Shown here: piece by piece, positions 7,114 through 16,443 of the stretch
Numbering within the stretch: position 1 is the first letter of the stretch
How the letters are laid out: every line of letters starts with the position of its first letter
Assembly (NCBI RefSeq): GCF_018613935.1
Contig: NZ_JAGGPF010000001.1
Coordinates: 496,001-560,000 of the forward strand
Origin: Agromyces sp. ISL-38
GTDB taxonomy: Bacteria; Actinomycetota; Actinomycetes; Actinomycetales; Microbacteriaceae
Length of the DNA: 64,000 nt
Reading direction: 5' to 3'
Notes under the pieces: generated by a model
What the model was told of the DNA's origin: nothing
Seen by the model: only the letters and a program-made list of their open reading frames with translations
The model's database searches: none
Made by a program: the position numbers and the translations under genes

Positions 7114-8609
7114 CCGACGACCCGACTGTGTCGCTCGGGTCGGACGACGACCTCGAGACCGTCAGCCTCAGCGCCGACGTCGTCGTGGTCGGCGGCGGAG
7201 TCGCGGGTCTCGTGGCCGCGCTCGAGTGCGCCAAGGTCGGGCTGCACGTCACGCTGCTCGAACGGCGCGAGGAGGTCGGCGGATGCGTCGGGCGCGTCGA
7301 GCTCGACGGCCTCACGCTCGACAGCGGCGCCGAGTCCTTCGCGACCCGCGGCGGCTCGGTCGAAGAGCTCCTCGGCTCGCTCGGCCTCACGGGCGACATC
7401 GAGCGTCCGAACCCGGCAGGCGCGTGGCTCGCCATGCCCGGCTCGAACGGCGACCTGACGGCAGCGCCCCTGCCACGCACGGGCGTGCTCGGCATCCCCG
7501 CGAACCCCCTCGGCGACGACGTGCGGCGCATCATCGGGTGGGGCGGTGCGATCCGCGCGTATGCCGACCGGCTCATGCCCATCGTTCGCATCGGCCGCGC
7601 CCACAGCCTCGGACAGCTCGTGCGCACGCGCATGGGGCAAGCCGTGCTCGACCGGCTCGTCACCCCGATCTCGGCCGGCGTGTACTCGGCCGACCCCGAC
7701 GATCTCGATCTCGATGTCGTGGCACCCGGACTCAACGAGGCGATGACCCGCGCCGGTTCGCTCTCGGGCGGCGTCGGCGAGCTCGTCGAGGCGCGCAAGG
7801 CCGGGAGCGCGGTGCTGGGACTTCGCGGAGGCATGCACCGCCTCGTCGACGCGCTGCGGCGCGAGCTCGACCGGTTCGGCGTGACGGTGGTCGTCTTCGC
7901 CGAGGTGAACGGTCTCTCCCGATCGCACACCGCTGCACCCGAGTGGCGCGTCACCGCGACCACCCCCGCGGCCGAGCTCCTCGTCGATGCCCGCTACGTC
8001 GTGCTCGCCGCCCCGGCGCAGACGTCGCGCCGCCTGCTCGGCGACGCCGTCGAAGGATGGGCGGATGCCGCGAGCTGGCCTGCCGCGGCATCCGTCGAAC
8101 TCGTGACCCTCGTGCTCGACGCACCCGCGCTCGACGCCGCACCGCGCGGAACCGGCGTGCTCGTGGCATCCGGATCCCCCGGCGTGACCGCGAAGGCGCT
8201 CACCCACGCGACCGCGAAATGGTCGTGGCTCGCCGAGGCAGCGGGCGGGCGGCACGTCGTGCGCCTCTCGTACGGCCGGGCAGGCGAGCCCAACCCGCTC
8301 GACGGCTTGGGCGACGACGAGGTGGCGCGGCTCGCGCTCGCCGACGCGGCAGCGCTGCTCGGCGTTCCCCTCGACGAGACCATGCTGAGGGCCTCGGCGC
8401 GCACCGCGTGGCGCGACGCGCTCTCACACGCGGCGATCGGCCAGCGAGATCGGGTGCGCGCACTCGACGAGGCACTCGCCGCAGAACCCGGCATCGAGGC
8501 GACCGGCTCATGGGTCTCTGGCACCGGCCTGGCGTCGGTGATCCCGCACGCGCTCGCGGCTGCGCGCCGCATCCGGCACGACGCCGTGCACCCCGGCGAC
8601 ATCGCATAG
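7110..8609 (+). CDS. cgoX: Coproporphyrinogen III oxidase (HemY-type flavoprotein)
   Basis: A 499-residue FAD enzyme of the protoporphyrinogen oxidase (HemY) family. In Gram-positive bacteria that also have HemQ it oxidises coproporphyrinogen III to coproporphyrin III. The dinucleotide motif VVVGGGVAGLVAALECAK is at about residues 25-42 with LLERREEVGGCVGRVELDG after it. The substrate-domain signatures LTLDSGAESFATRG, RLVTPISAGVYSADPDDL and the C-terminal WVSGTGLASVIPHALAAAR are present. ATG at 7110 overlaps the hemE stop (ATGA). HemQ and HemH in the same region support the coproporphyrin-dependent branch. Confidence 0.93.
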   Translation: MTDDPTVSLGSDDDLETVSLSADVVVVGGGVAGLVAALECAKVGLHVTLLERREEVGGCVGRVELDGLTLDSGAESFATRGGSVEELLGSLGLTGDIERPNPAGAWLAMPGSNGDLTAAPLPRTGVLGIPANPLGDDVRRIIGWGGAIRAYADRLMPIVRIGRAHSLGQLVRTRMGQAVLDRLVTPISAGVYSADPDDLDLDVVAPGLNEAMTRAGSLSGGVGELVEARKAGSAVLGLRGGMHRLVDALRRELDRFGVTVVVFAEVNGLSRSHTAAPEWRVTATTPAAELLVDARYVVLAAPAQTSRRLLGDAVEGWADAASWPAAASVELVTLVLDAPALDAAPRGTGVLVASGSPGVTAKALTHATAKWSWLAEAAGGRHVVRLSYGRAGEPNPLDGLGDDEVARLALADAAALLGVPLDETMLRASARTAWRDALSHAAIGQRDRVRALDEALAAEPGIEATGSWVSGTGLASVIPHALAAARRIRHDAVHPGDIA

Positions 8610-8638
8610 CCCGAGGGGAATATTGCGGCGCAACCCCC

Positions 8639-8666
8639 TTGCGCGCCGCGGCTCGGGGTCTACTCT
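8639..8666 (+). promoter_or_regulatory. Probable promoter for the envelope gene trio
   Basis: TTGCGC (8639-8644) and TACTCT (8661-8666) are spaced 16 bp and would start transcription near 8673, about 25 nt before the ATG at 8698. It gives the 8698-9836 genes their own promoter inside the heme region. Confidence 0.5.
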
Positions 8667-8697
8667 GGTTAGACGCCTACATGGAATGGGGTTCCAC

Positions 8698-9129
8698 ATG
8701 AAGGGCAAGATCCTCTTCGTCGTCGGGCTTGGGGTCGGCTACGTGCTCGGCACGCGAGCGGGCCGAGAACGCTACGAGCAGATCCGCAAGGGCGCGGAGA
8801 AGATCTGGAACACGCCGGCGGTGCAAGAGACCGTGGGCACGGCCAAAGAGTTCGCCATGTCGCGGGTGGGCGACCTCAGCGACACCGTGCTCGACAATGT
8901 GAAGTCGTTCGTCAGCACCGTCACGAAGGGCGAGAGCGGGGCGAAGGGGTCGGCCACGAAGCCCAAGGCATCGGGCACCGGCAAGAAGGAGTCCTCGGGG
9001 TCATCTGGGCCCACGAGGGTCGGCGACGAGCCGACGGGCGGTCCGGGCGCCACCGGCGAGAAAGCCAAGCCCAAGACGGTGAAACCCGCGACCACGCCGC
9101 GCGGCTCCACCGCGGCATCCGACTCCTGA
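8698..9129 (+). CDS. YtxH-like small membrane-associated protein
   Basis: A 143-residue protein with one N-terminal hydrophobic glycine-rich segment (KILFVVGLGVGYVLGTRAGR, residues 3-22) followed by YEQIRKGAEKIW. This start is typical of YtxH-like and actinobacterial general-stress membrane proteins. The rest is an amphipathic helix and then a disordered Lys/Gly/Ser/Pro-rich tail. ATG 8698 was chosen because it lies directly before the membrane segment; 8686 in the same frame is possible. It heads a run with a holin-superfamily protein and a DUF3618 protein, a trio that recurs in actinobacteria and is thought to act at the envelope. Confidence 0.7.
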   Translation: MKGKILFVVGLGVGYVLGTRAGRERYEQIRKGAEKIWNTPAVQETVGTAKEFAMSRVGDLSDTVLDNVKSFVSTVTKGESGAKGSATKPKASGTGKKESSGSSGPTRVGDEPTGGPGATGEKAKPKTVKPATTPRGSTAASDS

Positions 9130-9151
9130 TCGCGCGGAAGGTGACCACGCG

Positions 9152-9556
9152 ATGGCTGCACCCGTGAACGACGAGCGCTCCCTGCTCACCCTCATCGGTG
9201 AGCTCCCCGAGCGGTTCTCGAACCTCGTTCGCGCCGAGATCGACCAGATCAAGGCCGAACTCGGCTACAAGGCGAAGCACTTCGGCATCGGCGCCGGGCT
9301 CGTCGTGATCGCCGGCTTCGTCGGCATCTTCCTGCTCGGCACGCTCATCGCCACCGGCATCCTCGCCCTCTCGCTCGTGATGCCCGGCTGGGCGGCCGCC
9401 CTCATCGTCTCGGGCGTGCTGCTGCTCATCGTGCTGATCCTGCTCGGCATCGCCTGGCGGAGCTTCAAGCGCGGCAGCGAACCCCTCGAGACCATCGAGA
9501 GCGTGCGCCAAGACCTCGATGCGGTGAAGGGAGTCGGCGACTATGACCGCTACTGA
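9152..9556 (+). CDS. Phage holin superfamily III (actinobacterial) membrane protein
   Basis: A 134-residue protein with an N-terminal amphipathic region (SLLTLIGELPERFSNLVRAE) and two membrane segments at about residues 48-75 and 80-105. The last part is soluble. This matches the actinobacterial holin-superfamily-III / phage-holin family proteins, which are chromosomal envelope proteins and not evidence of a prophage. Its last 14 nt overlap the start of the DUF3618 gene, so the two are coupled. Confidence 0.8.
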   Translation: MAAPVNDERSLLTLIGELPERFSNLVRAEIDQIKAELGYKAKHFGIGAGLVVIAGFVGIFLLGTLIATGILALSLVMPGWAAALIVSGVLLLIVLILLGIAWRSFKRGSEPLETIESVRQDLDAVKGVGDYDRY

Positions 9557-9836
9557 CCGGCAACGGCTGAACAAGAAGACCGAACGCAACCTCACCCGCA
9601 TCCAGGCGCACGACAACGCCGCGGCCGCGAGAGCCGACCTCGTCTCGACGCTCAACGCGCTCGAAGAGAAACTCAACGTGCCGAAGCAGTTCAGGGCCAA
9701 GTCGGCTGCGGCCAAGGTGCGCTTGCGCAGGTTCGCCGACGAGCAGCCGGTGGCCGCGATCGGCGTGGCAGTGGCGGCGGTCGCCGCTGTCGGGGTGACG
9801 GTCTGGCTCGTCGTGCGTGCGAACCTCGACCGGTAG
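9543..9836 (+). CDS. DUF3618 family protein
   Basis: A 97-residue protein: an N-terminal charged helix (NAAAARADLVSTLNALEEKLN, typical of DUF3618, where the first residues read as R-DL-TL-LE-KL) and one C-terminal membrane helix at about residues 71-92 (AAIGVAVAAVAAVGVTVWLV). It overlaps the holin-like gene by 14 nt. Function is unknown; the constant company of the two preceding genes suggests a shared envelope or stress role. Confidence 0.8.
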   Translation: MTATDRQRLNKKTERNLTRIQAHDNAAAARADLVSTLNALEEKLNVPKQFRAKSAAAKVRLRRFADEQPVAAIGVAVAAVAAVGVTVWLVVRANLDR

Positions 9837-9858
9837 CAGCGGGCGGGCGGATGCTGCG

Positions 9859-10539
9859 ATGCCCACGACTGCCGCAGCCCCCGCGCAGCCCGCGGTCGCC
9901 CAGACCGCGGTCGCCCGGGTCGCCGCGGCCGTTCGCGCCGACATCCTGAGCGGCGCGCTCGCGCCCGGCTCGCCCTTGCGCGAGGAATCCGCCGCCGAGC
10001 ACTACGCGGTGTCGCGACACACCGTGCGAGCCGCCTTCCAGCGCCTCGTGGCCGAGCGGCTCGCGGTCGCCGAGCCGTACCGCGGGGTGCGCGTGACGAG
10101 CTTCGACCGCGACCAGGTGATCGCGCTGCAGCAGTTGCGCGCAGCGCTCGAGGTGGAGGCGGTGCGCATCGCCGGGGAGCGTTTCGGAGCGGAGTGGCCC
10201 GAGTCGGCGCTCGCGCCCGCCCGCGACGCGCTCGGCCGCCTCGACGCGATCAGCGCACGCGAGGCGCGCGGCGAGCCCGTCGACTGGCTCGAGGTGGAGC
10301 GCATCCACGCCGACTTCCACCGGGCGCTCGTCGCGGCATCCGCGAGCCCCCGCATCATCGAGACGCACACCGCACTCGGCAGCGAACTGCTGCTGTTCCT
10401 GCTGCACGTGCGCCCGCACTACACGCTCGGGAGCCTCATCGCCGAGCATCGCGCCCTGCTCGACGAGCTGCCCGCCCGCGGCCCGTCGGCCCTGCGCGAA
10501 CACCTCGAGCACTCGACGCGATTGCTCGTCGACGGCTGA
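9859..10539 (+). CDS. GntR family transcriptional regulator (FCD type)
   Basis: A 226-residue regulator with an N-terminal winged helix (VRADILSGALAPGSPLREESAAEHYAVSRHTVRAAFQRLVAERL) and a helical C-terminal ligand domain of the FadR/FCD class (RIHADFHRALVAASASPRIIETH). The ATG at 9859 is preferred; another in frame at 9817 overlaps the previous gene. It lies 38 nt before a methyltransferase gene on the same strand and could regulate it. The effector is not deducible. Confidence 0.85.
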   Translation: MPTTAAAPAQPAVAQTAVARVAAAVRADILSGALAPGSPLREESAAEHYAVSRHTVRAAFQRLVAERLAVAEPYRGVRVTSFDRDQVIALQQLRAALEVEAVRIAGERFGAEWPESALAPARDALGRLDAISAREARGEPVDWLEVERIHADFHRALVAASASPRIIETHTALGSELLLFLLHVRPHYTLGSLIAEHRALLDELPARGPSALREHLEHSTRLLVDG

Positions 10540-10577
10540 TCGCGGCACCCGCCCGCGTGCACGGAAGGGAGCGACTC

Positions 10578-11696
10578 ATGTCCGATGATTCGAATGAGGA
10601 GGGCCAGGGCGACGCCGTCAGCGACTTCGTCGGCCGGGTGTTCGCCTCGGCGCTCGGCGCGCTCGAGATTCTCAGCATCTATCTCGGCGTTCGACTCGGC
10701 TGGTACCGGGCGCTCGCCGAGGCCGGGCAGCTCAGCTCGACCGAGCTCGCCCGGCGCACCGCGACCCAGGAGCGCTACGCACGGGAGTGGCTCGAACAGC
10801 AGGCGGTGAGCGGCATCCTCACGGTCGAGGAGACGGATGCCGCGGATGCCGCACCCGTCGCCGCATCCGACCGCCGCTTCTCACTGCCGGCAGCCCACGC
10901 GGAGGTGCTGACCGACGGCACCTCGCTCGACTACTTCGCCCCGTTCGTGCGCATGTTCGCCGCCTCAGCGGTCCAACTACCGCAGCTCCTCGACGCGTAT
11001 CGCGCCGGGGGCGGCGTCTCGTGGCAGCAACTCGGCGCCGACGCCCACGAGTCACAGGGCGATCAGAACCGGCCGTGGTTCGAGAAACGACTCGCACCGG
11101 CACTTGCGTCGGTGGACTCCCTGCACCAGGTGCTGTCCCGTCCTGGCGCACACATCGCCGATGTCGGCTGCGGCCACGGCTGGTCGACGCTCGCCCTCGC
11201 CCGCGCCTATCCCGACGCGCGCGTCGAGGGCTTCGACGTCGATCAGCCGTCGATCGAGGCGGCTCGCCGACACGCCACCGAGGCGGGGCTCGGGGATCAT
11301 GTCAGGTTCCACCTCGTCGGCGGTGAGGAGCTCGCCGCGGAGGGCCGTTTCGACGCCGCGTTCGTGTTCGAGGCCGTGCACGACATGCCGTATCCCGTCG
11401 AGGTGCTCGCAGCGATTCGCCGGGCGGTGCGCGACGACGGCGAGGTCGTGATCATGGACGAGGCCGTCGCCGAGCGATTCGCCCCGGACGGCGACGAGAT
11501 CGAGCGCCTCATGTATGGTTTCAGCCTCTTCGTCTGCCTACCCGACAGTCTCTCGAGCCCGGGCTCCGTGGGCACCGGCACGGTGATGCGCCAGTCGACG
11601 CTCGAGGGCTACGCGCTGGAGGCGGGCTTCTCCGGCATCGAGGAGCTGCCGATCGAGGGGTTCGCGTTCTTCCGCTTCACGCGGCTCGTGCGCTGA
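10578..11696 (+). CDS. SAM-dependent methyltransferase with N-terminal winged helix
   Basis: A 372-residue protein. Residues about 20-110 form a winged-helix dimerisation region (LGWYRALAEAGQLSSTELARRT), as in small-molecule O-methyltransferases. Residues about 190-300 form a class I methyltransferase core: motif I HIADVGCGHGWSTLALA, acidic motif VEGFDVD, and motif II/III FDAAFVFEAVHDM and VLAAIRRAVRDDGEVVIMDE. GGAAGGGAG precedes the ATG. The substrate is unknown. Position between GntR and the hemQ operon does not prove a porphyrin substrate. Confidence 0.88.
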   Translation: MSDDSNEEGQGDAVSDFVGRVFASALGALEILSIYLGVRLGWYRALAEAGQLSSTELARRTATQERYAREWLEQQAVSGILTVEETDAADAAPVAASDRRFSLPAAHAEVLTDGTSLDYFAPFVRMFAASAVQLPQLLDAYRAGGGVSWQQLGADAHESQGDQNRPWFEKRLAPALASVDSLHQVLSRPGAHIADVGCGHGWSTLALARAYPDARVEGFDVDQPSIEAARRHATEAGLGDHVRFHLVGGEELAAEGRFDAAFVFEAVHDMPYPVEVLAAIRRAVRDDGEVVIMDEAVAERFAPDGDEIERLMYGFSLFVCLPDSLSSPGSVGTGTVMRQSTLEGYALEAGFSGIEELPIEGFAFFRFTRLVR

Positions 11697-11821
11697 CGCC
11701 GGCGCGCGGCATCCGGAATCCGGCTTCGGGCTCGCGGCACCCGTCTCGCTGGGGCGCATCTGCATCGATGCGTCTGCGTCCCGCTTTTGGCGGTACAGCG
11801 GGGAAGGGGGAGGATAGGAGC

Positions 11822-12559
11822 ATGTCTTCCCCCGCTGCCGAAGCGGCAGCCGACGCGCTTCAGACCGATTCCGACGCCGAGCAGATTCTCGAGGGCTACA
11901 CGGTTTTCGCCGTGCTCCGTCGAGACCCCGTGCGACCCGACGACCTCGACGGACACGACGTGCCGCGGTTCGTCGACGAGCTCGACGGCGTGATCACGCT
12001 CGTCGAGAACGAGGGAATCGTCCTGCGGGGCATCTACGACGTGTCGGGCCTCCGTTCCGACGCCGACGTGATGCTCTGGCTGCACGGTCCGACGGCTGAA
12101 GGGCTGCAGTGGGCGCTCCGCGAACTGCGCCGCGCCCGGCTCCTGCGCGCGCTGCTCCCGACGTGGAACGCCATGGGCGTGCACCGCGACGCCGAGTTCA
12201 ACAAGTCGCACGTGCCCGGGTTCCTGCGCGGCGTCGAGCCGAAGGGCTGGCTCACCGTCTACCCGTTCGTGCGCAGCTACGACTGGTACCTCCTCCCGCC
12301 TGAGGAGCGCAGCCGCATGCTCGCCGAGCACGGCCGCAAGGGCGCCGCCTTCCGCGGGGTCATCGCGAACACCGTCGCGTCGTTCGCGCTCGGCGATTAC
12401 GAGTGGCTGCTGCCGCTCGAGGCTGACGAGCTCACCGACCTCGTCGACCTCATGCGCGACCTGCGCGCCACCGACGCACGAATGCACGTTCGCGAAGAGG
12501 TGCCGTTCTTCACCGGCCGCCGCATCTCCACGGCCGAGCTCGTGGAGGTGCTGCAGTAG
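11822..12559 (+). CDS. hemQ: Coproheme decarboxylase (HemQ/ChdC)
   Basis: A 245-residue chlorite-dismutase-fold enzyme that decarboxylates iron-coproporphyrin III to heme b using peroxide, the last step of the coproporphyrin-dependent pathway. The radical tyrosine is probably Tyr147 in WLTVYPFVRSYDWYLL, and the proximal heme ligand His170 in RMLAEHGRKG. ATG 11822 follows GGGAGGATAGGAG. It begins a run of six heme genes and its TAG stop shares one base with the GTG start of hemH. Confidence 0.93.
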   Translation: MSSPAAEAAADALQTDSDAEQILEGYTVFAVLRRDPVRPDDLDGHDVPRFVDELDGVITLVENEGIVLRGIYDVSGLRSDADVMLWLHGPTAEGLQWALRELRRARLLRALLPTWNAMGVHRDAEFNKSHVPGFLRGVEPKGWLTVYPFVRSYDWYLLPPEERSRMLAEHGRKGAAFRGVIANTVASFALGDYEWLLPLEADELTDLVDLMRDLRATDARMHVREEVPFFTGRRISTAELVEVLQ

Positions 12560-13635
12560 TGACGCACTACGACGCGATCCTCCTGTCGAGCTTCGGCGGG
12601 CCTGAGGGCCAAGACGACGTGATCCCGTTCCTCCGCAACGTCACGGCCGGTCGCGGCATCCCCGACGAGCGTCTCGAAGAGGTCGCGCACCACTACCGCC
12701 ACTTCGGCGGCGTCAGCCCGATCAACGAGCAGAACCGGCAGCTGAAGGCCGCGCTCGAAGCCGAGCTCGCCGCGCGCGGCATCGACCTGCCCGTGTACTG
12801 GGGCAACCGCAACTGGGCGCCGTACTTCCGCGACGTCGTCGCCGAGGCCGAGGCGAACGGCCACACCGAGCTGCTCGGTCTCGTCACGAGCGCCTACACC
12901 TCGTATTCGGGCGTCGGGCAGTACCGCGAAGACTTCGGGAAGGCCACCGCCGGAACGCGCGTCTCGATCGATCGCATCCGCGAGTTCTTCGATCACCCCG
13001 GGTTCGTGCAGCCCTTCGTCGAGGGCGTGACGGATGCCGCCGCCTCCCTCGTCGCGGCGGGCGTCGCGCCCGACCGCATCCACGTGCTCTACGTGACGCA
13101 TTCCATCCCGACCGCCGCGGCCCTCGCCTCGGGGCCCGAGTTCGGCGATGGCGGCGCGTACGTGGCGCAGCATCTCGCCGTGGCATCCGTCATCAGTGAG
13201 GCCGCCGCGCCCGACGTGCCGTGGTCGCTGGCCTACCAGTCGCGATCGGGCGACCCGCGCACCCCCTGGCTCGAGCCCGACATCAACGACGCGATCGGCG
13301 AACTCGCCGCGGGTGGGCGCACCGACGCCGTCGTGATCGTGCCGTTCGGGTTCGTGAGCGACCACATGGAGGTCATGTGGGACCTCGACAACGAAGCCGT
13401 CGCGACGGCCGGCGAGCACGGCCTCGAGGTGCGCCGCGTGCCCACGCCCGGTGTGCACCCGGCGTTCGTGCGCGGCCTCGTCGACCTCGTGCTCGAACGC
13501 GTGAACGACGTGCCGGCCGGCGAGCGGCCGCACCTCACGACCCTCGGCCCCTGGCCCGACCACGCGCGCATCGCGAGCGGGGCGGTCGTCTCGCCCGACG
13601 CCGCGGTGCCGGCAGTGGAGGCGACCACGCGATGA
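12559..13635 (+). CDS. hemH: Coproporphyrin III ferrochelatase
   Basis: A 358-residue enzyme that inserts Fe2+ into coproporphyrin III. Ferrochelatase marks: AILLSSFGGPEGQDDVIPFLRN at the start, YRHFGGVSPINEQNR, TSAYTSYSGVGQYRED, the metal-site His in LYVTHSIPTA, the AYQSRSGDPRTPWLEPDI segment and PFGFVSDHMEVMWDLDNEA. GTG start at 12559 overlaps the hemQ stop by 1 nt (TAGTG). Actinobacterial enzymes often have a Cys-ligated 2Fe-2S cluster at the C-terminus; no Cys cluster is visible in this one. Confidence 0.95.
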   Translation: MTHYDAILLSSFGGPEGQDDVIPFLRNVTAGRGIPDERLEEVAHHYRHFGGVSPINEQNRQLKAALEAELAARGIDLPVYWGNRNWAPYFRDVVAEAEANGHTELLGLVTSAYTSYSGVGQYREDFGKATAGTRVSIDRIREFFDHPGFVQPFVEGVTDAAASLVAAGVAPDRIHVLYVTHSIPTAAALASGPEFGDGGAYVAQHLAVASVISEAAAPDVPWSLAYQSRSGDPRTPWLEPDINDAIGELAAGGRTDAVVIVPFGFVSDHMEVMWDLDNEAVATAGEHGLEVRRVPTPGVHPAFVRGLVDLVLERVNDVPAGERPHLTTLGPWPDHARIASGAVVSPDAAVPAVEATTR

Positions 13636-14585
13636 CCGCGGTCATCCGGGTGGGCACCAGGGCGAGCGCCCTGGCGATGGCCCAGACGCGCCAGATCGCC
13701 GAGCGGCTTGCGAAGGCCACGGGCGCCGAGATCGAGCTCGTGCCGGTCACGACCGAGGGCGACACCTCACGGGCGTCACTCGCGTCGCTCGGCGGCACCG
13801 GTGTATTCGCCGTCGCCCTCCGCGAGGCGCTCATCGCCGGCGAGTGCGACGTCGTCGTGCACTCCCTGAAAGACCTCCCGACCGCCGACCACCCGAAGCT
13901 CCGCCTCGGTGCGGTGCCGAAGCGCGCCGACGCGCGCGACGCGCTCTGCGCGCGCGACGGGCTGACGCTCGCGACCCTCCCGGCCGGTGCTCGCATCGGA
14001 ACGGGATCGCCGCGGCGCATCGCCCAGCTCGCCGCCGCCCGGCCCGACGTGGTAGCGGTCGACATCCGTGGCAACATCGACACGCGCCTCGGCAAGGTCG
14101 AGAAGGGCGAGCTCGACGCGGTCGTGCTCGCCGCCGCAGGCCTGGGCCGGCTCGGGCGCATGGATGCCGTGACCGAGCTCTTCGAGCTCAGCGACTGGCC
14201 CACCGCGCCGGGCCAGGGCGCCCTCGCGATCGAGGTGCGCCGTGAGCGCGGTGACCGCCAGCTCGAACTCGCACTCGAATCAATCGACCACGGCACGACC
14301 CGTGCCACGGTGCTCGCCGAACGGCTCGTGCTCGCCGGCCTCGAGGCGGGTTGCTCCGCCCCGGTGGGCGCGACCGCCTTTGTGGATGGGGAACTTCTGT
14401 TCCTGACGGCGACCGTGTACAGTGCCGACGGGACGCGGCAGCTCACGAGCTCGCACGCGGCCACCCCCGACAGCCGCTCGGCCGCCGATTTGGCGGATGC
14501 GGCACGCGACGTCGCCGAACGGGCCGTCGCAGAACTCCTCGGCAACGGCGCCGCCGAACTCGCACCACCTGAGGAGTCGCAGTGA
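13632..14585 (+). CDS. hemC: Hydroxymethylbilane synthase
   Basis: HemC joins four porphobilinogen molecules into hydroxymethylbilane. The 317-residue protein shows RVGTRASALAMAQT (6-19), the catalytic Asp81 in VVVHSLKDLPT, GTGSPRRIAQL, VDIRGNIDTRL, TAPGQGALAIEVR and the dipyrromethane-cofactor Cys241 in LEAGCSAPVGA. ATG 13632 overlaps the hemH TGA (ATGA), and its own stop overlaps the hemD start. Confidence 0.96.
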   Translation: MTAVIRVGTRASALAMAQTRQIAERLAKATGAEIELVPVTTEGDTSRASLASLGGTGVFAVALREALIAGECDVVVHSLKDLPTADHPKLRLGAVPKRADARDALCARDGLTLATLPAGARIGTGSPRRIAQLAAARPDVVAVDIRGNIDTRLGKVEKGELDAVVLAAAGLGRLGRMDAVTELFELSDWPTAPGQGALAIEVRRERGDRQLELALESIDHGTTRATVLAERLVLAGLEAGCSAPVGATAFVDGELLFLTATVYSADGTRQLTSSHAATPDSRSAADLADAARDVAERAVAELLGNGAAELAPPEESQ

Positions 14586-15394
14586 GCGAATTCGAGCCGA
14601 TGACCGGCGCGATCAGCCTGCCTTCGGGCGGGGGCAAGCCCCTGGCCGGATGGCGTGTGCTCGTCCCGCGTGGCGGGCCCTGGGGCGACGGGGTCGCGGC
14701 GGCGCTTCGCGCGCGCGGCGCCTCACCGATCGTGGCCCCGCTCATCAACTTCGCGCCGACCGACGACCAGCCCGCCCTCGAGGCGGCGCTCGCGAAGCTC
14801 GCCGCGGGCGGCTTCGACTGGCTCACGGTCACGAGCGCGACGACGGTCGACGTGCTCTCGTCGTACGGCGCCGTGATCCCCGAGCAGACCAAGGTCGCCG
14901 CCGTGGGTGAGACCACGGCCGCCGCCCTCCTCGCCGCCGGCTACCACGTCGACATCGTGCCGGCCGAAGACAACTCGGCCCAGGGCCTGCTCGAGGAGTG
15001 GGAGGCCGCGACCGGCGGCGTCACCCCGCTTCGGGTACTGGCGCTCCGTTCGGCCATCGCGAAGCAGGTGCTTTCGCTCGGCCTGGCTCGCGCCGGGCAT
15101 CACGTCGAGGCGGTCGTCGCCTACCGCACCGTGGGTGTGCCGGTGGCGCCGAAGGTCGCGGCCGACGTGCGCGCCGGCCGCGTGAACGCCGTGCTCGTGA
15201 CCTCCGGCAGTGTGGCGGAGCAGGTGCAGCAGCAACTCGGCCCGATTCCCGAGACGATCCTCGTCGCGGCGATCGGCCCCCAGACGCAGCGCGATGCAGC
15301 CGAACTCGGCCTTCGCGTCGACGTCGTGGCGCGCGAGCGCACCGCCGAATCCCTCATCGACGCCGTCGTGACGGCGGCGACGGCCAACGCCTGA
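14582..15394 (+). CDS. hemD: Uroporphyrinogen-III synthase
   Basis: A 270-residue HemD that cyclises hydroxymethylbilane with inversion of ring D. The family is poorly conserved. Marks here are [23 protein letters not shown], the [13 protein letters not shown] segment, [16 protein letters not shown] and [12 protein letters not shown] near the C-terminus, placed as in other two-lobed HemD proteins. GTG start at 14582 overlaps the hemC stop (GTGA). The SAM-methyltransferase (CobA) fusion seen in some actinobacteria is absent. Confidence 0.9.
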   Translation: MSEFEPMTGAISLPSGGGKPLAGWRVLVPRGGPWGDGVAAALRARGASPIVAPLINFAPTDDQPALEAALAKLAAGGFDWLTVTSATTVDVLSSYGAVIPEQTKVAAVGETTAAALLAAGYHVDIVPAEDNSAQGLLEEWEAATGGVTPLRVLALRSAIAKQVLSLGLARAGHHVEAVVAYRTVGVPVAPKVAADVRAGRVNAVLVTSGSVAEQVQQQLGPIPETILVAAIGPQTQRDAAELGLRVDVVARERTAESLIDAVVTAATANA

Positions 15395-15431
15395 CCCGTC
15401 GCTCGACGCTCGGGTCGCCGGCGCCGCAACG

Positions 15432-15437
15432 TAGGCT
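15432..15437 (+). promoter_or_regulatory. Leaderless promoter -10 box for hemB
   Basis: TAGGCT lies 7 nt before the GTG at 15445, an arrangement that puts the transcription start at the start codon. It would give hemB-hemL a promoter inside the heme operon, in a 50-nt gap after hemD. Confidence 0.5.
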
Positions 15438-15444
15438 TGGTCGG

Positions 15445-16439
<995 letters not shown>

Positions 16440-16443
<4 letters not shown>

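Noticed and set aside
9152-9556. Holin-family protein as sign of a prophage
   Set aside because: No other phage gene is near. This family is a common chromosomal envelope protein in actinobacteria and occurs with YtxH-like and DUF3618 genes.
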